DNA from: Spirochaeta sp.
GTDB lineage: Bacteria; Spirochaetota; Spirochaetia; DSM-27196; Alkalispirochaetaceae
Direction of reading: 5' to 3'
DNA length: 11,404 nt
Assembly (NCBI GenBank): GCA_007117185.1
Contig: SKHA01000095.1
Coordinates: forward strand, 1 to 11,404
In this document: positions 1 to 6,384 of the stretch, piece after piece
Numbering within the stretch: the stretch's first letter is position 1
How the letters are laid out: every line of letters begins with the position of its first letter
Made by a program: the position numbers and the translations under genes
The notes under the pieces: model-generated
What the model saw: only the letters and a program-made list of their open reading frames with translations
Told to the model about the DNA's origin: nothing
Database searches by the model: none

Positions 1-63
1 AAGGGCAACCGTCCGGGCCGCGTGACCAAAACCTTCAGCGGTACATGCAAAGGCGATGTTCAT
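1..63 (-). CDS. Probable glycosyltransferase, N-terminal fragment cut by the window edge
   Basis: An ATG at 63-61 opens a reading frame of 21 codons that runs without a stop to the left edge. The encoded start is a hydrophobic beta strand followed by EGFGHAARTVAL. A short strand and then a Gly-x-Gly-His loop at the extreme N-terminus is typical of GT-B glycosyltransferases of the MJ1255/family-28-like group, where this loop lies at the sugar-donor or acceptor site. It lies 41 bp downstream of the SprT/DUF2786 gene on the same strand and may be co-transcribed with it. The best purine-rich stretch (GGAAGG) is about 16 bases from the ATG, which is too far for a good ribosome site. Only 21 residues are visible, so the family is a tentative reading and the acceptor cannot be inferred. 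Confidence 0.5.
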   Translation of the reverse strand, partial: MNIAFACTAEGFGHAARTVAL

Positions 64-104
64 GGGCCAAAGTTGAACGCCTTCCGTCAGAAAACGATCA
101 GGAT

Positions 105-1133
105 TCAGTCAGTTTTCGATGAATCCGAACCCGTTGCAGCGTGTTTTGGCAAGAAACGCCGGGGATCCGCTCTTCCCCCGTCATCACGGTGGCCGCCCAC
201 ACCGGGGCGCAGCGACAGCCGACGCCCCGCAGCCTGACCGCGCCGGAACGTGCTGTCCTGGTAGTACCTCGTTCCCCCGCCCGATACCAGCCGTCGTGGT
301 TCGTCCCAGGCGAGCTTCGCCGTGCGCCGGGCAATATCGGCACGCAGTGCCACCAGAGCGTGCCCGTCAGACAGCGGCGCTCTTTTCCCTTTGCCCCGGA
401 CCAGCGTCTCTTCAAAGCCGCGAAAGAGCCCAACCATGAACGAGAGGCGGCGCCCCCGGCGATCCGCCTGCCACAACTGCCCGGCCAGGCGCAGGAGATA
501 CGAGAACACGTACTCCGCCACCTCCAGGGAACCGGCGCCACCATAGAGCATCAGCGCGGCACCTCCGCTTTCGCGCTCGAAGAGAGGATAAACGCAGAAA
601 TGTTCCCCCAGAATGCGGCTGATCAGTTTGACCTCAACAGGGGTGCGCTTACCGTGCCACACCTGCACCCCCTGCAGGTCCCCTTCGCCGCTATCGCCAA
701 CGCGGCCACCTTCGCCACCCTCACCGCCAGACTCGTCCAAAAGCACAAGGTTGTACCGCCGGATCAACTCGTTTGCTTTTCGCACCGCCTCCTGAGCTTC
801 CTTGAGGTGGGGGCTGGCCCCCAGCGCGAGAAGCTTGCGAACCCTCGTTGCCAGCCTTTCCGCCGCCTGGGAGGTGGAAGCAAATCCGTCCTCCGCAACT
901 GGACAGGTCGCCCGCCCGGGAATACCGAAAGTCCGGCACCACCTGCGGAATGCCGGTCCATGGCCACCCTCTCCGTCGTACACCCAGGCGCACAGGTGGG
1001 CCATTTCGTGCCGGAGCACTTCCTGCAGCAGCGCCTCCTGATCACCCCGAACCAGCTCCTCGGAAATAGCGATGCGGTGCGGCGCCGCCTGAAACGATCC
1101 CAGTACGCGCCCGGCACTACGGAAAACCAGCAC
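105..1133 (-). CDS. SprT-like zinc metalloprotease domain fused to DUF2786 protein
   Basis: Numbered from the GTG at 1133-1131, the 342-residue frame begins with a SprT-like region: a zinc-binding HEMAH motif at H42-H46, then GGHGPAF with H58 as the likely third ligand. SprT-type proteases need this HExxH plus downstream His arrangement. Residues about 94-132 (RVRKLLALGA through ANELIRRYNL) match DUF2786. A Gly-Glu-rich linker of GEG-like tripeptides (about 136-152; DNA 681-728) follows, then a domain at about 165-285 resembling the usual C-terminal partner of DUF2786, ending in AAGRRLSL and a basic, probably disordered tail. The role is unknown; a housekeeping or phage-related protease is possible. 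GTG 1133 is the first standard start, but it falls inside the first strand of the SprT fold. In-frame, domain-like sequence continues upstream to about 1235, so the true protein is probably longer. The gene is divergent from the ABC exporter genes. Confidence 0.82.
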   Translation of the reverse strand: MLVFRSAGRVLGSFQAAPHRIAISEELVRGDQEALLQEVLRHEMAHLCAWVYDGEGGHGPAFRRWCRTFGIPGRATCPVAEDGFASTSQAAERLATRVRKLLALGASPHLKEAQEAVRKANELIRRYNLVLLDESGGEGGEGGRVGDSGEGDLQGVQVWHGKRTPVEVKLISRILGEHFCVYPLFERESGGAALMLYGGAGSLEVAEYVFSYLLRLAGQLWQADRRGRRLSFMVGLFRGFEETLVRGKGKRAPLSDGHALVALRADIARRTAKLAWDEPRRLVSGGGTRYYQDSTFRRGQAAGRRLSLRPGVGGHRDDGGRADPRRFLPKHAATGSDSSKTD

Positions 1134-1235
1134 CTCGAAGGGAATCTCTGTGCCGATCAGTTCCCGAGCTTCCTTCTTCAGCCGCCGCCGAATTACCGAG
1201 AGGGTCTCAGAGTACAGAAATCGCTCGCCGTTAAT
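1134..1235 (-). other. In-frame N-terminal extension of the SprT/DUF2786 gene, no standard start codon
   Basis: The frame stays open upstream of GTG 1133 until a TGA at 1277-1275, and contains no ATG, GTG or TTG. The encoded stretch includes an amphipathic helix (ETLSVIRRRLKKEARELI) and then GTEIPFEV leading into LVFRSAGRV, which looks like the usual helix and strand that open a SprT domain. An ATT at 1235-1233 is preceded by GGAAAGGA with a spacing of six bases, a good ribosome-site geometry. ATT can initiate in a few bacterial genes such as infC. The alternatives are a sequencing or assembly frameshift, or a true but N-terminally trimmed GTG start. The extension being coding is fairly well supported; the ATT start is only a hypothesis. 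Confidence 0.5.
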
Positions 1236-1244
1236 ACCGTGTCC

Positions 1245-1274
1245 TTTCCGAAAGGTTCGGTAAACAGCTATACT
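1245..1274 (+). promoter_or_regulatory. Candidate sigma-70-type promoter for the ABC exporter pair
   Basis: TATACT at 1269-1274 matches five of six bases of the -10 consensus. TTTCCG at 1245-1250 is a weak -35 (three of six) at an 18-base spacing. Transcription would start near 1281, giving a leader of about 43 bases before the ATG at 1324. No good Shine-Dalgarno sequence precedes that ATG. The site lies in the divergent region shared with the SprT/DUF2786 gene. It was called by eye. Confidence 0.4.
1248..1260. repeat. Small inverted repeat in the divergent control region, possible operator
   Basis: CCGAA, three bases, TTCGG forms a perfect 5-bp inverted repeat lying between and overlapping the candidate -35 and -10 of the ABC promoter. 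The flanks add TTT on the left and TAAA on the right, which extends the symmetry if one base bulges. On the minus strand the same bases lie just upstream of the GGAAAGGA that precedes the possible ATT start. Position suits a repressor site controlling one or both genes, but no regulator gene is visible and a 5-bp arm can occur by chance. Confidence 0.25.
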
Positions 1275-1323
1275 TCATCCAGCAAATCATGAAAACCCGT
1301 CGCACTTCCTCCCGGATCAAGCC

Positions 1324-3054
1324 ATGACAACACTTCTTCGACTCCTGTGGCCCTACCTGCACCGCCACCGCCGGGTCCTCTTCCTGGCCCTGGCGATGAT
1401 GGTATTCGTTGACCTGCTGGCCTACGTCATCCCCTGGACGGTGGGCTACGTCACCGACTCGATCTACCCGGTGATCAACGAGGTCGGGTCGATGCGCCGC
1501 CTCGTGATCGTCTCGGTGCTGCTTGTTCTCACCGCTCTGGTAAGGGGAGCGGTGGTTCACGGGATGATCCGGGCGTACTGGTACTGCGCCGAGTCTACCG
1601 TTCGGGACCTGCGAGATGCGCTGTACCGCAAACTCCAACACCTGGACATCAGCTTCTACGACCACGCCCGCACCGGTGACCTCATGTCCCGGGCAACCTA
1701 CGATATCCAGATCCTCAGGAACGTGATCGCCTTCGGGATCGAGCACCGGGTTCGCATCATCGTGATTTCCGTGACGGTCTTCGTGCTGATGCTCATCCAG
1801 GACCTCACCCTCGCCCTGGCGGTATACGTGGTGATCCCCCTCTTCGGAACACTGATCATCCGTTACAGCCGGCGCCTGCGCAGCGCCACGGTGGAGCAGC
1901 AGCAGGAGATGGGCCGGATGAACACCCACCTGCAGGAGAACATCACCGGCGTACGGGTGGTCAAGGCGTTTGCGATGGAGGAGGCAGAGATCCAGCGCTT
2001 CACCGAGCGCAACGCCACGATGCTCACCCGGGATCTGGCGGCGGCGCTGCCTCAGGCACACCTGAACCCGCTGCTGCTGATGGTGGACGGCGTGGGCGCG
2101 CTGATCCTGCTGGTGGTGGGGGGCATGCAGGTGATCAACGGCGGGATGACCCTGGGTACGCTCCTCTCGTTTATCTCCTTTCTGGCGGTGATGGGCTTCC
2201 CGTTGCGTATCCTGGCATTCAACACCTCACTGATCAACCAGGGCCGCGGGGCGATGGAACGCATCCTGGAGATCATTAATTCTCCCGATCAGCATCGTCA
2301 CAATCTGGGCACCCTCACCGCGCCGCTGCAGGGAGCGATCCGCTTTGACAAGGTGAGCTTCGGCTACAACCAGAACACTCCCGTTCTGAAGGAGATCTCC
2401 TTCGACGTCGCCCCGGGTCAGCGGATCGGCCTGTTCGGTCTCACCGGGGCGGGAAAGAGCACCCTGATCTCACTGATTCCCCGCTTCTACGCCCCTACCT
2501 CCGGAACGATCCTCATCGACGGGCACCCCGTGCAGGAGTGGGAGATGCAGCACCTGCGCTCGCGCATCGGCACCGTCCTGCAGGAGACGTTTCTCTTTTC
2601 GGCGACGATCCGCGAGAACATCGCTTTCGCCCGCCCGGAGGCGACGGACCAGGAGATTCACGCCGTGGCCCGGCACGCCCAGCTCCATGATTTCATCCTC
2701 TCTCTTCCCCGGGGGTACGACACTCTGGTGGGCGAGTACGGGGTGGGGCTCTCCGGGGGGCAGCGGCAGCGCCTGGCCATCGCCCGCACCCTCCTGCAGG
2801 ATCCACAGATCCTCATCCTGGACGACTGCACCTCAAGCCTGGACGCGGTCACCGAGCGCAAGATTCAGCAGCAGCTGCGCCTGTTGATGGAGGGGCGCAC
2901 CACCATCATCATCGCCCAGCGCCTGTCCACCCTCACTATGGCAGACCGGATCATCGTCCTGGACGGCGGGACGATTCAGGATGTGGCGTCCCACAGCCAA
3001 CTGATGCAGCGGAACAGCCTCTACCGCACGATGTACCAGAAGCAGGAGGTCTGA
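1324..3054 (+). CDS. ABC exporter half-transporter, degenerate-site subunit of a heterodimer
   Basis: The 576-residue protein has the normal exporter layout: six membrane helices (roughly 18-40, 60-80, 143-160, 163-181, 250-268, 273-295), then an ATPase domain. Walker A is GLTGAGKST (372-380, K378) and the signature is LSGGQRQR from 476. Walker B is ILILDD, with Asp at 501 where the catalytic Glu is expected, and the switch His is Gln532 (IIAQRLS). Asp for Glu together with a missing switch His marks the degenerate-site partner in heterodimeric exporters such as TM287/TM288 and BmrC/BmrD, while the intact LSGGQ completes the active site of the other subunit. It should sit in the inner membrane and export drugs, lipids or peptides; the substrate is unknown. 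The ATG at 1324 is the only ATG after the upstream in-frame stop at 1261. It has no clear ribosome site. The partner gene starts two bases after the last stop base. Confidence 0.93.
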   Translation: MTTLLRLLWPYLHRHRRVLFLALAMMVFVDLLAYVIPWTVGYVTDSIYPVINEVGSMRRLVIVSVLLVLTALVRGAVVHGMIRAYWYCAESTVRDLRDALYRKLQHLDISFYDHARTGDLMSRATYDIQILRNVIAFGIEHRVRIIVISVTVFVLMLIQDLTLALAVYVVIPLFGTLIIRYSRRLRSATVEQQQEMGRMNTHLQENITGVRVVKAFAMEEAEIQRFTERNATMLTRDLAAALPQAHLNPLLLMVDGVGALILLVVGGMQVINGGMTLGTLLSFISFLAVMGFPLRILAFNTSLINQGRGAMERILEIINSPDQHRHNLGTLTAPLQGAIRFDKVSFGYNQNTPVLKEISFDVAPGQRIGLFGLTGAGKSTLISLIPRFYAPTSGTILIDGHPVQEWEMQHLRSRIGTVLQETFLFSATIRENIAFARPEATDQEIHAVARHAQLHDFILSLPRGYDTLVGEYGVGLSGGQRQRLAIARTLLQDPQILILDDCTSSLDAVTERKIQQQLRLLMEGRTTIIIAQRLSTLTMADRIIVLDGGTIQDVASHSQLMQRNSLYRTMYQKQEV

Positions 3055-3055
3055 G

Positions 3056-5053
3056 ATGCTGAATCGACGAAGCACCCGCCACCTGCCCCTTCACCAGGAA
3101 GACGAAACGCGGCGCTTTCAGTGGAAGATCTTCCGGCGCCTCCTTGGTTACCTGCGCCCCTACCGAGCCCGCCTGGCAGTCATGTACAGCTGCGCTCTGG
3201 TAAACGTGGCCGCGACGATCACCGTGCCGATTCTGGTGATGATGGCCATCGACAACCACATCGCCGTGGGTGAGGTCGCCGGCCTCCTGCCGCTGATTGC
3301 TACGCTGGCGGCTGTTCTGGCACTGCTGTATATCTCTGCCCGACTGCAGGGGGTGTTGATGATGAAGGTGGGCTACCACGTGCTGCACGACCTGCGGCAG
3401 GACCTCTTTCAACGGTTGCAGCGCCTCTCCTTTCGCTTCTTCGACACCCACCGCACCGGCCAGGTAATGAGTCGACTGACCAATGACGTGCAGGTTCTGG
3501 AAGAGCTCCTGCGGGCAGGGCTGGATACGGTGGTGGTGGACGTTCTGATGCTCCTGGGGCTGGTGGCCGCGATGGTCTCCCTGGACGCGAGGCTGAGCAT
3601 GATCCTGCTCATCACCCTGCCCCTCTTCCTGCTGGTGGTATTCAGCCTGCAGAAGCTGCTGCTGCGGGCGGGGCGGCGCATTCAGCGCACCCTCTCGGGG
3701 GTCAACGCGTTTCTCAACGAGTCGATCTCGGGGATCAAGGTGATCCGCGCCTTCGCCCGGGAACAGGAAAATATTCGTAACTTTCAGGCGATAAACCAGG
3801 AGTATTACCAGGAGACGCGCACCTTCTACCCCCTGAACGCGTACTTCTGGCAAAGCGTGGTCACGGTGATCGTCCTGAGTTCTGCTCTGGTCATCCTCGG
3901 CGGGGGGTTGCTGCTGGCGCAGGGGGCGATAACCATCGGGCTGATCGCGGCGTTTCTCTCGTACGTGACGCGATTCTTCCAGCCGTTGCAGAAGATCAGC
4001 AACATGCTCAATCAGCTGACCCGGGCTATTGCCTCGGCAGAGCGGATCTTCTGGCTCATGGACCAGCCCGAGGATGTGGCTGACCGACCAGGTGTCGCCG
4101 GTGGTGCTGGCGTCGCTGACCGACCTGACGTCGCCGACGGTGCTGGCGTCGCTGATCGACCTGACGTCGCCGACCAACCTGACGTCGCTGATCGACCTGA
4201 CGTCGCCGACGGTGCTGGCTCCGCCGACCAACCCGACGGCGCTGACCCCGCTCCCGCCGCCCCGGGGCCGCCAATCACCGGGGCCGTCCATTTCGATCAC
4301 GTCTGGTTCGCCTACGAAAAAGAAGACTGGGTGGTCCGGGATGTGGACTTCAGCGCACCGGCAGGCTCCACCCTGGCGATCGTCGGCGCTACCGGCGCCG
4401 GCAAGACCACCATCATCAACCTCTTGTGCCGCTTTTACGACCCCCAAAAGGGAGCGGTCACCGTGGACGGTCGGGACCTGCGGGATCTGCCCCAGCAGTG
4501 GTATCGCCGACAGGTAGCGCTGGTGATGCAGGACGCGGGGATTTTTTCGGGAACGGTCCTGGAAAATATCCGCTTCGGCTCGCCTGAGGCAACGATGGAG
4601 GAGATTGAAGCCACCTGCCGTCGGATGGGGATCCTGGAGGTGATCCGCGGGCTGCCCCGGGGCTTTGATACCGGTACGGGTGAACGCGGGTCCAACCTCT
4701 CCCTGGGTCAGCGCCAGCTCATCGCCTTCGCCCGGGCGCTGCTGCGCAACCCCCGCATTCTCATCCTCGACGAGGCGGGAGCGTACCTGGACTCACATAC
4801 GGAATCGCTGGTTCAGGGGGCGATGGAGCACCTGAAAGAGGGGCGTACCACCTTCATCATCGCTCACCGTCTGTCCACCGTCCGCAACGCCCACCGCATC
4901 CTGGTGATGCACAACGGGGTGGTCCAGGAGTCGGGTACTCACCAACAGCTCCTTGCGGCCGGGGGGCGCTACGCCCGGCTGCTGGACAGCCAGCGGTTGA
5001 GCAGTCAGCGGCTGCAGAACTCCAGCAGCACCCCGCCGGTTGACTTGGGGTGA
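3056..5053 (+). CDS. ABC exporter half-transporter, catalytic-site subunit with hexapeptide-repeat linker
   Basis: This is the partner of the preceding half-transporter, separated from its stop by one base, with AGGAGGT at 3044-3050 five bases before the ATG. A hydrophilic N-terminus of about 20 residues leads into the membrane domain (first helix about 39-64). The ATPase domain has Walker A GATGAGKTT (444-452, K450), Walker B ending in D572-E573 with the catalytic Glu present, and switch H604 (IIAHRLST). The signature is degenerate, LSLGQRQL from 548, and the D-loop region reads AGAYLDSHTE. These defects complement those of the first subunit, giving one working and one degenerate ATP site. 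At 665 residues it is longer than the usual 580-600; the excess is a repeat at residues 340-399 between membrane and ATPase domains. The last 17 residues are read across the 3' end of mce on the other strand and look like unconserved tail. Confidence 0.93.
   Translation: MLNRRSTRHLPLHQEDETRRFQWKIFRRLLGYLRPYRARLAVMYSCALVNVAATITVPILVMMAIDNHIAVGEVAGLLPLIATLAAVLALLYISARLQGVLMMKVGYHVLHDLRQDLFQRLQRLSFRFFDTHRTGQVMSRLTNDVQVLEELLRAGLDTVVVDVLMLLGLVAAMVSLDARLSMILLITLPLFLLVVFSLQKLLLRAGRRIQRTLSGVNAFLNESISGIKVIRAFAREQENIRNFQAINQEYYQETRTFYPLNAYFWQSVVTVIVLSSALVILGGGLLLAQGAITIGLIAAFLSYVTRFFQPLQKISNMLNQLTRAIASAERIFWLMDQPEDVADRPGVAGGAGVADRPDVADGAGVADRPDVADQPDVADRPDVADGAGSADQPDGADPAPAAPGPPITGAVHFDHVWFAYEKEDWVVRDVDFSAPAGSTLAIVGATGAGKTTIINLLCRFYDPQKGAVTVDGRDLRDLPQQWYRRQVALVMQDAGIFSGTVLENIRFGSPEATMEEIEATCRRMGILEVIRGLPRGFDTGTGERGSNLSLGQRQLIAFARALLRNPRILILDEAGAYLDSHTESLVQGAMEHLKEGRTTFIIAHRLSTVRNAHRILVMHNGVVQESGTHQQLLAAGGRYARLLDSQRLSSQRLQNSSSTPPVDLG
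4073..4252 (+). repeat. Ten tandem 18-bp units encoding a DVADRP-type hexapeptide linker
   Basis: Ten consecutive 18-bp units encode DVADRP, GVAGGA, GVADRP, DVADGA, GVADRP, DVADQP, DVADRP, DVADGA, GSADQP and DGADPA, followed by a Pro/Ala/Gly run up to about 4275. Units 4 (4127-4144) and 8 (4199-4216) are identical in DNA. Units 3, 5 and 7 differ by one or two bases each, and an alternation of RP and GA endings suggests a 36-bp higher-order unit. The units use CGA, CAA and CCT, where the surrounding gene mostly uses CGC or CGG, CAG and CCC. The period is a multiple of three, so copy-number change would keep the frame. Confidence 0.93.
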
Positions 5054-5415
5054 ACGAAGCCGATCTTCGCTCCGTCCGCGCCGTCCCGGGGGGTCTGGTC
5101 GATGGTCCGCAAACCGGCACCCAGGACCGCAGCCAGCCCCACCGCCACGTCGTCGGTGCCCAGCGCCAGGTGGTGAATCCCCTCGCCGTTCTTCTCCAGG
5201 AAGATCGCGATAGGGCTCTCCGGGCTGGTAGGCTCAAGCAGTTCGATCCGGCCGTGGGGGGTAGGAAACATCGCCACCCGCACCTTCTGGTCGGGAACCT
5301 CCTCGATGACCACCTCCTTCATCCCCAGAACCTCGCGATAAAACGGAATCCGTTCCTCAAGCGAGCGCACCGCGATCCCTACGTGGTCAATTCCGTTAAT
5401 CATTCCGTTGGCCAT
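5005..5415 (-). CDS. mce: Methylmalonyl-CoA epimerase
   Basis: The 136-residue protein has the vicinal-oxygen-chelate fold typical of methylmalonyl-CoA epimerase and converts (S)- to (R)-methylmalonyl-CoA, the form used by the mutase. It opens with IDHVGIAV (H11), contains RIELLEP (E58) and GIHHLAL (H81/H82), and ends with GGVLLEFC (E132). These are where the family places its metal ligands, though the exact assignment is by eye. The ATG at 5415 was chosen over one 39 bases upstream because GGAGGAA lies seven bases before it and the upstream residues are not family-like. It overlaps the end of meaB by 20 bp, which implies translational coupling. It is the last gene of the mutase cluster and runs tail to tail into the exporter gene with a 49-bp overlap, leaving no room for a terminator between them. 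Confidence 0.93.
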   Translation of the reverse strand: MANGMINGIDHVGIAVRSLEERIPFYREVLGMKEVVIEEVPDQKVRVAMFPTPHGRIELLEPTSPESPIAIFLEKNGEGIHHLALGTDDVAVGLAAVLGAGLRTIDQTPRDGADGAKIGFVHPKSTGGVLLEFCSR

Positions 5416-6379
5416 TGTGGTTCCTCCATGTAAACTGTTCCAGAAATTGCTCAAGTTCCTGCCGCATCGCCGCGAAGGGGATCCCCCGGCTCACCGCATC
5501 ACCGTCGGCGCTCAACCGCTCGCTGATCCAGCGACTGAACAGGTCCGTGGCCATCTCGCGCAGCGCGTCGATCACCCGCTGCTGTCGCCGCCGCTCCAGC
5601 TCTCCGGTGCGGTGCAGCTGATCGAGGCGCTCGCCGATAGCGCGGTAGAGCTCGGCCACGCCGGTTCCCTCGGTGGCAACGGTCCGCAGAACCAGCGGCG
5701 CCAGACCGCCCCGCAGGGTCTCCTCCAGCGCCGCGTTCAGCGACGCCACCATCGCTTCCGCCTGGGGGTAGTCCGCCTTGTTGACCACGTACAGGTCGCC
5801 GATCTCCATCACCCCCGCCTTGAGCGCCTGGATCTCGTCGCCGGAACCCGGGGTAAGCGCCACCAGGACGATATCCGCCAGGGTGAGAATCCCCACCTCC
5901 GACTGCCCCACCCCTACCGACTCCACGATGATCGTGCCGTATCCCGCCGACACCAGCACCTGTACCGTCTCCAGCGCCGCCGCGGAAATTCCGCCGGTCC
6001 CGCCCCGGGAGGCCATAGAGCGAATGAACACCCCCGGATCCGTCCCGTGCAGGTCCATGCGGATGCGGTCGCCAAGAAGCGCGCCGCCGGTAAAGGGCGA
6101 GCTGGGATCAACCGCCAGTACCGCCACCTTCTCCCCGGTCTCGCGAACGCTCATGATCAGGCGGCTGATGAGGGTGCTTTTCCCCGCCCCTGGAGGTCCG
6201 GTGATCCCGATCACCGCGGCGCCGATGGACTGCTCCTCCCCGGGGGGATCATCCCGGCGGCGCAGCTCATCGAGGAGCTGATCCCGCTCTGCCCGGCCCG
6301 ACTCAACCAGAGAGATCGCCCGGGCGATGGAGCGGACCTGACCCGCCAGCACGCCCTGGGCGAGACCCGCGGTATCCAC
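5396..6379 (-). CDS. meaB: MeaB/ArgK-type GTPase, methylmalonyl-CoA mutase chaperone
   Basis: MeaB is a G3E P-loop GTPase that gates adenosylcobalamin loading of methylmalonyl-CoA mutase and protects it from inactivation. The 327-residue length is normal. Walker A is GPPGAGKST (61-69, K67). DPSSPFTGGALLGDRIRM from D91 is the characteristic switch region, ESVGVGQSE (153-161) is the Walker B region, and NKAD (200-203) gives guanine specificity. The C-terminus is a helical arm rich in Arg and Glu, as in MeaB dimers. The start is a GTG at 6379, five bases after the stop of the B12-binding subunit gene. AGGAG overlaps this GTG and is therefore too close, so initiation may depend on coupling, or the start may differ slightly. 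Its place between mutase and epimerase supports the chaperone role over the old ArgK transport-kinase label. Confidence 0.94.
   Translation of the reverse strand: MDTAGLAQGVLAGQVRSIARAISLVESGRAERDQLLDELRRRDDPPGEEQSIGAAVIGITGPPGAGKSTLISRLIMSVRETGEKVAVLAVDPSSPFTGGALLGDRIRMDLHGTDPGVFIRSMASRGGTGGISAAALETVQVLVSAGYGTIIVESVGVGQSEVGILTLADIVLVALTPGSGDEIQALKAGVMEIGDLYVVNKADYPQAEAMVASLNAALEETLRGGLAPLVLRTVATEGTGVAELYRAIGERLDQLHRTGELERRRQQRVIDALREMATDLFSRWISERLSADGDAVSRGIPFAAMRQELEQFLEQFTWRNHNGQRND
5421..5427 (-). promoter_or_regulatory. Shine-Dalgarno site that fixes the mce start
   Basis: GGAGGAA read on the minus strand, counting its GGAGG core, lies seven bases before the ATG at 5415-5413. It sits inside the last codons of meaB. 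It favours this ATG over the upstream ATG at 5454 and the next one at 5403, neither of which has a comparable site. Confidence 0.75.
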
Positions 6380-6384
6380 TCCTG

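Noticed and set aside
141..1292. 383-codon plus-strand open frame opposite the SprT/DUF2786 gene
   Set aside because: The minus-strand frame has HExxH and DUF2786 motifs. The plus frame has only Pro/Arg/Gln-rich composition.
4073..4252. The 18-bp repeats considered as a CRISPR array or a binding-site array
   Set aside because: The units are contiguous without spacers, keep one reading frame, and sit within an ABC transporter gene. They are a coding repeat.
2951..4447. 498-codon minus-strand open frame across the second exporter gene
   Set aside because: It is antisense to the conserved membrane domain, is low-complexity and rich in His, Gln, Asp and Gly, and has no recognisable domain. It is a high-GC shadow frame.
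5029..5052. Inverted repeat CACCCC / GGGGTG as a terminator between convergent genes
   Set aside because: The stem is only 6 bp with a 12-base loop and no T-run on either strand, and it lies inside mce coding sequence.
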